In this document: positions 1-6,672 of the stretch, piece by piece
How the letters are laid out: each line of letters begins with the position of its first letter
Position numbering within the stretch: the first letter of the stretch is position 1
Assembly: GCA_023414985.1 (NCBI GenBank)
Contig: JAEZLY010000046.1
Coordinates: 1-16,808, forward strand
Source: Bacillota bacterium
Lineage (GTDB): Bacteria; Bacillota; Clostridia; Lachnospirales; Lachnospiraceae
Length of the DNA stretch: 16,808 nucleotides
Direction of reading: 5' to 3'
Translations under genes and position numbers: made by a program
The notes under the pieces: model-generated
Told to the model about the DNA's origin: nothing
What the model saw: only the letters and a program-made list of their open reading frames with translations
Database searches by the model: none

Positions 1-980
1 CCTTATGGCAGACCAGTACCAGTGACGGAGAATATGTGGCTATGACAGGTCTGATCCCCTCCGGTACCAGAAGCATGTATCTTGGCAGGAAGAACCTGTG
101 GCCTTTGTCTCTGGGACATCAGTTTAATCTGCTCGGCGTGGAGAGTAAGGCATATCATGATCATACCTATACCTATTACCAGAGAAATGAGACACACACC
201 AACCTCGGATATCTGTGGAAGGCAAAGGGAAATGGCCTGGAGCTTGAAAGTGACTGTTGGCCGGAATCCGATTTGGAGATGATCAATGCCACAGTAGGGG
301 AATATACGGATGAGAAGCCGTTCCATGTCTATTATCTGACAGTCAGCGGGCATATGAATTATACCTTCAGTGGTAACAGTATGGCAAATAGGAACAGGCA
401 GCTCGTAGAGGACCTTCCCTACAACGAGGATGCCAAGGCCTATATTGCTTGTCAGATCGAGCTGGACCGGGCATTGGAGAGACTGATTGAGATGCTGAAC
501 GAGGCGGGGGTAGCCGATCGTACTGTGATTGCAATGAGTGCAGATCATTATCCCTATGGCTGGGAAAAGAGTAATTTGGATGAGCTTGCGGGACATGTGA
601 TTGATCCGGACTTCGAGATTTATAAGAACCATTTTATCCTGTGGTGTCAGGGAATGGAGAAGAATATCGTGATCGATGAACCCTGCTCCAGCCTTGATAT
701 CCTGCCCACCCTATCCAATCTGTTCGGACTGAAATATGACTCAAGGCTTCTGATGGGGCAGGACATTCTGTCTGATGCGGAACCGCTTGTTATTCTGTCC
801 AACCGCAGCTTTATTACGGATAAGGTAATGTATGATTCGGCAACCCGCAAGGCTACACTGCTGACAACGGAACCTCTGCCGCAGGGTTACATCGAGAATC
901 TGAATACCGTCATAAAAAACAAGTTTACCGTATCAAAAAGTATACTGGAAAAGGATTATTACAGGTATCTGTTTGAATAA
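1..980 (+). CDS. LTA synthase-like sulfatase-family protein, C-terminal part (5' end outside window)
   Basis: The reading frame is open from the left edge to a TAA at 978-980, so this is the 3' part of a larger gene; the usual N-terminal membrane helices and the catalytic Thr lie outside. What is visible is the extracellular alkaline-phosphatase-like fold of the LtaS/phosphoglycerol transferase family. Counting from the ATG at 36, the SGH motif holds His106, the SADHYPYG segment holds the metal-binding pair Asp170-His171, and a DILPTLSNLFGL segment follows near residue 220. A segment around residues 40-59 (AYHDHTYTYYQR) matches the substrate-pocket region of LtaS, but has Tyr48 where S. aureus LtaS has Trp354; Arg50 (Arg356 there) is kept. 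The family transfers glycerol-phosphate or similar groups from membrane lipids on the outer face. The exact substrate cannot be told. A strong terminator follows 60 bases downstream, so the gene ends its transcript. Confidence 0.85.
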   Translation, partial: LWQTSTSDGEYVAMTGLIPSGTRSMYLGRKNLWPLSLGHQFNLLGVESKAYHDHTYTYYQRNETHTNLGYLWKAKGNGLELESDCWPESDLEMINATVGEYTDEKPFHVYYLTVSGHMNYTFSGNSMANRNRQLVEDLPYNEDAKAYIACQIELDRALERLIEMLNEAGVADRTVIAMSADHYPYGWEKSNLDELAGHVIDPDFEIYKNHFILWCQGMEKNIVIDEPCSSLDILPTLSNLFGLKYDSRLLMGQDILSDAEPLVILSNRSFITDKVMYDSATRKATLLTTEPLPQGYIENLNTVIKNKFTVSKSILEKDYYRYLFE

Positions 981-1039
981 TAACATCAGAAGAAAATGAT
1001 TTGTGAAAGGGCAGCTGTATCACTCCCTTTGATGATTAT

Positions 1040-1092
1040 GGTAAGGATAGCAGGCATTCCATCATGCACTGCTGTCCTTACCTTTCTTTTTT
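1040..1092 (+). terminator. Rho-independent terminator after the LTA synthase-like gene
   Basis: GGTAAGGATAGCAG (1040-1053) pairs over 14 positions with CTGCTGTCCTTACC (1069-1082), with one G-U pair. GCAT/ATGC adds inner pairs. The stem is followed directly by a T-rich tract (TTTCTTTTTT, 1083-1092). Confidence 0.85.
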
Positions 1093-1153
1093 ATGTGCTA
1101 TATTGCCGGTGCTTAGTTCTGTCCATTTCTTATGGATTCTAATTTACCGGGTA

Positions 1154-1182
1154 TTGACAAAACTGGGTATGAAAGGTAAGAT
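1154..1182 (+). promoter_or_regulatory. Sigma-A promoter of the AbrB-ABC operon
   Basis: A perfect -35 TTGACA (1154-1159) is followed by a 17-base spacer and TAAGAT (1177-1182), a 4/6 match to the -10 consensus. It lies about 50 bases before the ribosome site of the AbrB-type gene. No other convincing promoter is seen between the upstream terminator and the gene. Confidence 0.6.
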
Positions 1183-1232
1183 AAGTTATACAAATCATAC
1201 ATTACATACTTTGAAAAGTAAGGAGGAATACC

Positions 1233-1460
1233 ATGGGAGGCCCGAAAGGGAAACATATCTTTGGCACAGTGAAGGTCGGAGAAAAAGGACAGATCGTCAT
1301 ACCCAAGGAAGCAAGAAAGATATTTGATATCAAACCAGGCGATAGTCTTCTGGTACTGGGAGATGAGGAGCAGGGGATTGCAATTGTAAAATGTGATGAG
1401 CTTTATCAATTTGCGAAGGATATCTTCAAAGCCGTAGAGAATAAGGAGGAGCAGGAATGA
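1233..1460 (+). CDS. AbrB/MazE/SpoVT-family DNA-binding protein
   Basis: This 75-residue protein carries the swapped-hairpin AbrB fold: a GTVKVGEKGQIVIPKEARK stretch, then a F-x-I-K-P-GD segment and LLVLGDEEQG. These are diagnostic of small transition-state-type regulators, which bind DNA as dimers. The start is supported by AAGGAGG (1220-1226) six bases before the ATG. The gene is first in an operon with an ABC ATPase and permease, and its TGA overlaps the ATG of the ATPase gene (ATGA, 1457-1460). AbrB genes placed first in transporter operons commonly regulate their own operon; that role is inferred here. The C-terminal 20 residues (LYQFAKDIFKAVENKEEQE) are charged and probably helical. An antitoxin role is unlikely because no toxin gene is adjacent. 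Confidence 0.85.
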   Translation: MGGPKGKHIFGTVKVGEKGQIVIPKEARKIFDIKPGDSLLVLGDEEQGIAIVKCDELYQFAKDIFKAVENKEEQE

Positions 1461-2191
1461 CGGCAATACAGATAATCAATCTGACCAAGAAGTTTAAAGA
1501 AAAGACAGCGGTAAATTCTTTGAATCTTGCAATTGAGCAGGGAGAATTATTTGCACTGCTCGGAGTGAACGGTGCAGGTAAGACCACGACCATCAAGATG
1601 CTTTCCTGCCTTACCGCACCGACCAGCGGGGATGCCATTCTGCTGGGGGAAAGTATTCTAACGAGGGCGCAGTCAGTGAAGGAAAAGATCAACGTATCAC
1701 CTCAGGAGACAGCGGTTGCTCCAAACCTTACTGTCAGGGAGAACTTAATTCTGGTTGCGAAGATCTACGGTTGTGATAAGGACAGAGCAATTAAGAAGAC
1801 AGAAGAGATGCTGTCTGCCTTTAGTCTGCAGGAGGTGTCAAAGGATAAAGCAAAAACTCTGTCCGGTGGTATGCAGAGAAGGCTCAGTATCGCTATGGCA
1901 CTGATTTCCGAGCCCCAGATATTATTTTTGGACGAACCGACTCTTGGACTGGATGTCCTCGCCAGAAGAGAACTATGGAAGGAGATCGAGAAGCTGAAGG
2001 GGAAAATTACGATTATACTGACGACACATTATCTGGAGGAGGCACAGGCGCTATCCGACCGGATTGCGATTATGTCAAAGGGGGAACTAAAGGCTGTCGG
2101 TACTGCCGAAGAGCTGATGAACAAAACGAATACATCAAATCTGGAGGATGCCTTCGTGGCACTTGCTGCAGGAGAGGGGGTAGAACGATGA
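1457..2191 (+). CDS. ABC transporter ATP-binding protein
   Basis: This is a full-length (244 residues) nucleotide-binding subunit of an ABC-2 type exporter. Walker A is GVNGAGKT (residues 36-43), the Q-loop is at Gln83 (SPQE), the signature is LSGGMQ (135-140), Walker B is ILFLDE with catalytic Glu160, and the switch His is His191 in TTHYLEEA. The most similar families are the NatA, daunorubicin-resistance and lipid/drug exporter ATPases; I cannot name the substrate. The ATG overlaps the stop of the AbrB-type gene by four bases, with GGAGGAGCAGG just upstream as ribosome site. Its own TGA overlaps the permease ATG in the same way, so the three genes are probably translationally coupled. The subunit works on the inner face of the membrane as a dimer with the permease encoded next. 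Confidence 0.93.
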   Translation: MTAIQIINLTKKFKEKTAVNSLNLAIEQGELFALLGVNGAGKTTTIKMLSCLTAPTSGDAILLGESILTRAQSVKEKINVSPQETAVAPNLTVRENLILVAKIYGCDKDRAIKKTEEMLSAFSLQEVSKDKAKTLSGGMQRRLSIAMALISEPQILFLDEPTLGLDVLARRELWKEIEKLKGKITIILTTHYLEEAQALSDRIAIMSKGELKAVGTAEELMNKTNTSNLEDAFVALAAGEGVER

Positions 2192-2925
2192 AGTGTCTTG
2201 CATTTGTTACACGCAACCGAAAGGAAATACTCAGAGATCCTTTAAATCTGGCCTTTGGCATCGGATTTCCGTTGATTGTCCTGTTGCTGTTATCAGCAAT
2301 TCAGGCGAATATTCCGGTGGATTTATTTTTAATTGACCAGCTCATTCCCGGAATAGCCGTGTTTGGGCTATCCTTCATCGCACTGTTTTCCTCCATGCTG
2401 ATAGCGAAGGACAGAAGCACCTCTTTTTTGATGCGTCTGTTTTCATCACCGCTGAAGGCTTCTGATTATATCCTGGGCTATACCCTGCCGATGATACCGA
2501 TCTCTATCGCGCAGAGCGTCATCTGCTTTATAGCTGCCTTGTTCCTGGGATTATCCTTGAACCTCAATTTGTTGTTGGGTCTGGTGGTACTTCTACCCGC
2601 GGCTTTGTTCTTTATCGGTTTTGGATTGATGGCAGGCAGTGTATTCAATGATAAGCAGGTTGGTGGAATCTGCGGAGCCTTACTGACGAATGTAAGTGCC
2701 TGGCTGAGCGGAACCTGGTTTGATTTAAGCCTGGTCGGAGGCTGGTTTAAGAAGATCGCTTATGCACTTCCCTTTGCGCATGCCGTAGACGCCTGCAGAG
2801 CTGCACTGTCGGGCAAGTATGCGGATATTATGCCGCATCTGTGGTGGGTGATCGGTTATGCAGCTGCGATGCTCATAATAGCTGTACTGATCTTTCATCA
2901 TAAGATGAAGGCGGATAAGGGCTGA
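2188..2925 (+). CDS. ABC-2 type transporter permease
   Basis: I place the start at 2188, not at an in-frame ATG at 1975 inside the ATPase gene. The 2188 ATG has GGAGAGGGGG (2171-2180) before it, overlaps the ATPase stop as ATGA, and begins at the usual N-terminus of the family (MKCLAFVTRNRKEILRDP). The 245-residue protein shows about six hydrophobic segments, near residues 21-38, 53-73, 95-121, 127-152, 158-178 and 218-236. The segment KDRSTSFLMRLFSSPLKASDY (about 74-94) between helices 2 and 3 is the typical ABC-2 coupling region. It forms the membrane channel for the preceding ATPase. The direction is probably export, by family; the substrate is unknown. Confidence 0.9.
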   Translation: MKCLAFVTRNRKEILRDPLNLAFGIGFPLIVLLLLSAIQANIPVDLFLIDQLIPGIAVFGLSFIALFSSMLIAKDRSTSFLMRLFSSPLKASDYILGYTLPMIPISIAQSVICFIAALFLGLSLNLNLLLGLVVLLPAALFFIGFGLMAGSVFNDKQVGGICGALLTNVSAWLSGTWFDLSLVGGWFKKIAYALPFAHAVDACRAALSGKYADIMPHLWWVIGYAAAMLIIAVLIFHHKMKADKG

Positions 2926-2958
2926 TTCAGGGAAGCTGAAAAAGAATAAAATTTCCTC

Positions 2959-2987
2959 TTGATTTTATAAAAACGGTATGTTAATAT
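2959..2987 (+). promoter_or_regulatory. Candidate sigma-A promoter of the T-box/aspS-gatCAB operon
   Basis: TTGATT (2959-2964), a 17-base spacer and TAATAT (2982-2987) form a plausible promoter. Transcription would start near 2993-2995, about 80 bases before T-box stem I. The region is AT-rich, so a chance match is possible, but I see no better candidate between the permease gene and the T-box. Confidence 0.4.
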
Positions 2988-3034
2988 AAGTCAACAACAA
3001 GGGTGTTGTTTATACAATACCTTTGTCTTTTTTA
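2975..3034 (+). terminator. Hairpin with T-rich tail, possible terminator of the ABC operon
   Basis: AACAACA (2993-2999) and TGTTGTT (3004-3010) form a perfect 7-base-pair stem with an AGGG loop. GGTAT (2975-2979) and ATACC (3017-3021) can close an outer helix. TTTGTCTTTTTTTATT follows. The stem is AT-rich and weak for a terminator. It overlaps the candidate promoter, so it may instead be a 5'-end hairpin of the next transcript. Confidence 0.4.
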
Positions 3035-3073
3035 TTCTATTTATAAGTTCTTCGAACTAATAAATAAATATGT

Positions 3074-3350
3074 AATCGGCTGTGAAGGAGACTTTATTCT
3101 ACCGAATAATCGAACGACAGGAATGGTGAGCCACCGACTGAGAGCACACCTGAGGTGATAAGTAGGATACGGAACACTCCGGAGCCCGCGGACTGAACGA
3201 TCAGTAGGTTCGTGCGTGACACGCGTTAAGTGTATCAGAACTCAGTTCTGTAGAAAGAGGAGAGCTATGCTCTCAATGCGGGTGGTACCGCGGGAAATTT
3301 GATTTCTCGTCCCGAAGAATGCAAACAAAGCATTCTTCGGGACTTTTTTT
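3074..3350 (+). promoter_or_regulatory. T-box riboswitch controlling aspS-gatCAB (Asn specifier, overlapping Glu codon)
   Basis: The T-box sequence GGGTGGTACCGCGG is at 3280-3293; its GGTGG bulge region pairs with the uncharged tRNA NCCA end. Stem I base: GGCT (3078-3081) pairs with AGCC (3183-3186), and GGAG (3087-3090) with CTCC (3177-3180), flanking a kink-turn-like internal loop. The distal part holds CAGG/CCTG and GGTG/CACC helices. The specifier position, directly before ACTCC, reads AAC (3173-3175, Asn), overlapped by GAA (3172-3174, Glu). Middle hairpins are CAGAAC/GTTCTG (3236-3250) and GAGAGC/GCTCTC (3260-3274). The CCCG at 3311-3314 can join the antiterminator or the terminator, so the two forms exclude each other. 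Uncharged tRNA should stabilise the antiterminator and turn on the downstream synthetase and amidotransferase genes. The helix assignments were made by eye. Confidence 0.92.
3309..3350 (+). terminator. Regulated terminator of the T-box leader
   Basis: GTCCCGAAGAATGC (3309-3322) and GCATTCTTCGGGAC (3330-3343) form a perfect 14-base-pair stem with a 7-base loop, followed by seven T (3344-3350). This is the off-state structure of the riboswitch. About 105 bases lie between it and the aspS start codon. Confidence 0.95.
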
Positions 3351-3455
3351 ATTGTTATAAAAAGTCTTGTGGATCGGGGAACCGGAATAAGACGGCAAAC
3401 CGGTACAGCGAAAGAATGCATGTCGAAAGAAACAGGAAAGAATGGAGGAATATGC

Positions 3456-4790
3456 ATGGAATTCATCACAGGCTTACAGCAAAAACAAACAAGTGAGATC
3501 AGCGAAATCATAGGAAAAGAAATCAGAGGGAATGTAAAAATCAACGGCTTTATCCATACGATCCGCCATATGGGAGAGGTAGCCTTTGTCGTACTTCGGA
3601 AAAGAGAAGGCCTTGTACAGTGTGTCTTTGAAGAAGGTGTCACAGACTTCTCACTGAAGGATTTGAAGGAAGGGATGACCGTAGAGGCAGAGGGTGTTCT
3701 TTATGAGGAAGAAAGGGCTCCTCAGGGCTTTGAAGTAAGACTCACAAAGATCAAGGTGCTGACTTCCCCTAAGGACGGCGCGATGCTGCCGCTTCCGATC
3801 TCCAAATGGAAGATGAAGACCTCCCTGGAGACAAAATTGAATTACAGACCGATCTCTCTCCGCAATATCAGAGAAAGAGCAATCTTCAAGCTACAGGAGG
3901 GAATTGTCAGAGGCTTCCGCGATTTCCTGTATTCGCAGGGCTTTACAGAGATCCGCACTCCGAAGATTGTTGCGGGCAATGCGGAAGGAGGAGCAAATGT
4001 ATTTAAGCTGGAATACTTCGGCAGCAAGGCATTTCTGGCACAGAGCCCTCAGTTCTATAAGCAGACCATGGTCGGTGTATTTGACAGGGTATTTGAGGCG
4101 GCTCCGGTCTTCCGCGCAGAAAAGCATAATACCACCAGACATTTGAATGAATATACAAGTCTTGATTTCGAGATGGGCTATATTGATGGCTTTGAGGATA
4201 TTATGGCAATGGAGACTGAGATGCTCCGGCATGTATTTGCGTTACTGACGAAAGAGTATGCAAAGGAATTGAAGCTTCTTGAGGTTACCATCCCGGAGAT
4301 GGATCAAATTCCGGCTGTTCGCTTCGATCAGGCTAAGGTTCTGGTATCCGAGAAATATAACCGTAAGATTAAGAATCCCTATGACCTGGAGCCTGAGGAA
4401 GAGGTTCTGATCGGGAAATACTTCAAAGAGGAGTTCGGCAGAGATTTTGTATTCGTTACCCATTACCCTTCCAAGAAGAGACCCTTCTATGCGATGGATG
4501 ATCCGGCAGATCCTAAATTTACCTTAAGCTTTGACCTGTTATTTAAGGGAATGGAGATAACCACCGGCGGTCAGAGAATTCATGATTATGAGGCACAGGT
4601 AGCCAAAATGATGGCGCGTGGTATGAACCCCGAGGAATTCACGAATTTCCTGATGATCCACAAGCACGGTATGCCCCCGCACGGCGGCCTTGGCATCGGC
4701 CTGGAGAGACTGACAATGAAGCTGTTGGATGAACAGAATGTCCGTGAGACTACTTTATTCCCGCGCGATGTATCAAGACTGGAGCCTTAA
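3456..4790 (+). CDS. aspS: Aspartyl-tRNA synthetase, archaeal type, probably non-discriminating (Asp/Asn)
   Basis: I place the start at 3456 because GGAGG (3444-3448) lies seven bases before that ATG. An in-frame ATG at 3369 lacks such a site and would add an unrelated N-terminus. The 444-residue class II synthetase has an N-terminal OB fold for the anticodon (about 20-105), motif 1 around GFTEIRTPK (162-170), motif 2 around FRAEKHNTTRHLNEYTSLDFEM (219-240) and motif 3 GLGIGLERL (411-419). It is short and lacks the GAD insertion of bacterial AspRS, so it is the archaeal/eukaryotic type. Two positions known to set tRNA discrimination in this type, Trp and Lys in discriminating enzymes, are here His34 (GFIHTIRHMG) and Pro89 (RAPQGFE), as in non-discriminating enzymes. 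It therefore probably also makes Asp-tRNA(Asn), the GatCAB substrate. First gene of the T-box operon. Confidence 0.92.
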   Translation: MEFITGLQQKQTSEISEIIGKEIRGNVKINGFIHTIRHMGEVAFVVLRKREGLVQCVFEEGVTDFSLKDLKEGMTVEAEGVLYEEERAPQGFEVRLTKIKVLTSPKDGAMLPLPISKWKMKTSLETKLNYRPISLRNIRERAIFKLQEGIVRGFRDFLYSQGFTEIRTPKIVAGNAEGGANVFKLEYFGSKAFLAQSPQFYKQTMVGVFDRVFEAAPVFRAEKHNTTRHLNEYTSLDFEMGYIDGFEDIMAMETEMLRHVFALLTKEYAKELKLLEVTIPEMDQIPAVRFDQAKVLVSEKYNRKIKNPYDLEPEEEVLIGKYFKEEFGRDFVFVTHYPSKKRPFYAMDDPADPKFTLSFDLLFKGMEITTGGQRIHDYEAQVAKMMARGMNPEEFTNFLMIHKHGMPPHGGLGIGLERLTMKLLDEQNVRETTLFPRDVSRLEP

Positions 4791-4859
4791 GGGAAAAATA
4801 GCCCACAAAGATCTGATACTCAGGGCGTTGTAAAATTCGGATTAGAAAGGTGGAAGACT

Positions 4860-5147
4860 ATGACAATCAATGAAGAAACCATAAAATATGTCGCAGCCCT
4901 CGCTAAGCTCTCTGTTTCCGAGGAAGAGAAGCAGAAAGCGATGGAGGATTTAAATCATATTCTGGATTATATCGAAACCATGAACGGGCTGGATACGGAG
5001 GGAGTGGAGCCCATGTCCCATGTCCTTCCGATCAAGAATGTATTCCGTGAGGATAAGGTCACGAACGGAGATGACAGAGAAGAGCTGCTTCGCAATGCAC
5101 CGAAGCGGATCGAAGGAAGCTTCGCTGTTCCAAAGACCGTTGAATAG
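4860..5147 (+). CDS. gatC: Asp-tRNA(Asn)/Glu-tRNA(Gln) amidotransferase subunit C
   Basis: This 95-residue protein has the typical GatC pattern: a helical N-terminus (TIKYVAALAKLSVSEEE), a central LNHILDYIETMNGLDTEGVEPM segment, and a C-terminal part ending in GSFAVPKTVE. GatC wraps around GatA and GatB and holds the complex together; it has no catalytic residues. AGAAAGGTGG (4845-4853) precedes the ATG by six bases. The gap from aspS is 69 bases with no terminator, and gatA follows, so these genes are one transcription unit. Length is normal for the family. Confidence 0.95.
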   Translation: MTINEETIKYVAALAKLSVSEEEKQKAMEDLNHILDYIETMNGLDTEGVEPMSHVLPIKNVFREDKVTNGDDREELLRNAPKRIEGSFAVPKTVE

Positions 5148-5193
5148 TATGAGTTAGAATAAATCAGAGTAGGTTACTCGGATGGAGGCAGAG

Positions 5194-6669
5194 ATGAAGG
5201 ATATTACTACATTGTCTGCGCTGGAGCTGGGCAGAAGGATCAAGGCTAAGGAATTGACCGTTGCCGATGCAGTAAAGGCGCAACTTGAGATTATAAAACA
5301 GAGGGACACGGAGTACAGCTGCTATATCACGGTCCTGGAAGAGGATGCTTATGCACAGGCCAAAGCTGTGCAGGCAAGGATTGATGCGGGAGAATTGACG
5401 GATTCCCCCCTGGCAGGCGTGCCGATGGCAATCAAGGATAATATCTGTACCAAGGGAATTAAGACCACCTGTGCATCAAAAATCTTATACAACTTTGAAC
5501 CGACCTATGATGCGACAGTCGTTGAGAAGCTGAAAAAAGCAGGCGCAATCATCATCGGTAAGACGAATATGGATGAGTTTGCGATGGGAAGTACTACTGA
5601 GACTTCATTCTTTGGTCAGACGAAGAACCCCTGGAATAAGTCTTGTGTTCCCGGCGGCTCCAGCGGCGGTTCCGCGGCTGCAGTTGCTGCAGAGGAAGCT
5701 TTTTACACACTCGGCTCCGATACCGGCGGCTCTATCCGTCAGCCGGCAGGCTATTGCGGAGTAACCGGAATTAAGCCTACCTATGGAACCGTTTCCCGTT
5801 ACGGACTAATCGCTTATGCGTCCTCTCTGGATCAGATCGGAACCCTCGGCAGGAATGTATCCGACTGTGCTGCTGCACTGGAGGTAATCTCCGGTCATGA
5901 CAGCAAGGATTCTACCTCCGCTCCCACAGAGAGTTATCGTTATACAGATGCTCTCATTGATGATGTAAAGGGGATGAGAATCGGTATTCCGAAGGATTAC
6001 CTCGGGGAAGGAATTGAACCGGAGGTTAAGGAAAGTATACTGAAGGCAGCCGAAGTACTGAAGGGCAAAGGGGCAGTGATTGAGGAATTCGAACTGCATT
6101 CCGTAGAATTTGCCGTACCGTCCTATTATGTTATCGCCTGTGCGGAGGCCAGCTCCAACCTGTCTCGTTTCGACGGTGTCAAATACGGATACCGCACACC
6201 TGATTTCGAAGGACTGCAGGATGTATATAAGAAGACCAGGAGCGAAGGTTTCGGCAACGAGGTGAAACGCCGAATGATGATCGGTGCCTTCGTGTTAAGC
6301 TCCGGCTATTATGACGCATTTTATAATAAAGCCCTGAAGGTAAGGGCGATCATCAATGAAGGTTTTCAGAAGGCTTTTGAGAAATATGATATCTTACTCG
6401 GACCGATTGCTCCCGAGACTGCGCCGAAGTTAGGTGAAAGCCTGAATGATCCGCTAAAGATGTATCTGTCCGATATCTATACCGTATCCGTGAACCTGGC
6501 CGGGCTTCCTGCCGTCAGCCTTCCCTGCGGTAAGGATAAGAAAGGCTTGCCCATCGGGTTACAGCTGATCGGAAAGCATTTCGGCGAAAAGGATATCATC
6601 AGGGCTGCCTATAGCTTTGAACAGGCAGTGAGCTATGAGAGGCCGGTTACACTGGGGAAGGAGGCTTAG
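5194..6669 (+). CDS. gatA: Asp-tRNA(Asn)/Glu-tRNA(Gln) amidotransferase subunit A (amidase)
   Basis: I choose the ATG at 5194 (491 residues). The ATG four codons upstream, at 5182, overlaps the ribosome site itself (GGAGG, 5184-5188), which sits five bases before 5194. GatA is the amidase-signature subunit that hydrolyses glutamine and passes ammonia through a tunnel to GatB. The Ser-cisSer-Lys triad is visible: Lys81 in VPMAIKDN, Ser156 in PGGSSGGS and Ser180 in SDTGGSIRQP, with the same spacing as in S. aureus GatA (79/154/178). The protein is full length and ends normally. It lies 46 bases after gatC and three bases before gatB. In an organism with this type of AspRS it should serve both Asn-tRNA and Gln-tRNA formation, though only the AspRS branch is visible here. 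Confidence 0.96.
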   Translation: MKDITTLSALELGRRIKAKELTVADAVKAQLEIIKQRDTEYSCYITVLEEDAYAQAKAVQARIDAGELTDSPLAGVPMAIKDNICTKGIKTTCASKILYNFEPTYDATVVEKLKKAGAIIIGKTNMDEFAMGSTTETSFFGQTKNPWNKSCVPGGSSGGSAAAVAAEEAFYTLGSDTGGSIRQPAGYCGVTGIKPTYGTVSRYGLIAYASSLDQIGTLGRNVSDCAAALEVISGHDSKDSTSAPTESYRYTDALIDDVKGMRIGIPKDYLGEGIEPEVKESILKAAEVLKGKGAVIEEFELHSVEFAVPSYYVIACAEASSNLSRFDGVKYGYRTPDFEGLQDVYKKTRSEGFGNEVKRRMMIGAFVLSSGYYDAFYNKALKVRAIINEGFQKAFEKYDILLGPIAPETAPKLGESLNDPLKMYLSDIYTVSVNLAGLPAVSLPCGKDKKGLPIGLQLIGKHFGEKDIIRAAYSFEQAVSYERPVTLGKEA

Positions 6670-6672
6670 GAC

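Noticed and set aside
1975..2187. N-terminal extension of the ABC-2 permease inside the ATPase gene
   Set aside because: This stretch is the ATPase gene read in another frame. The ATGA overlap and ribosome site fix the start at 2188.
3074..3350. Leader read as an ordinary tRNA or other small RNA gene
   Set aside because: The T-box sequence, the specifier, the stem I helices and the regulated terminator explain the whole stretch. There is no cloverleaf.
3369..3455. N-terminal extension of aspS to an ATG at 3369
   Set aside because: The extension (MDRGTGIRRQTGTAK and on) has no ribosome site and does not resemble the family. The ATG at 3456 has GGAGG at proper spacing.
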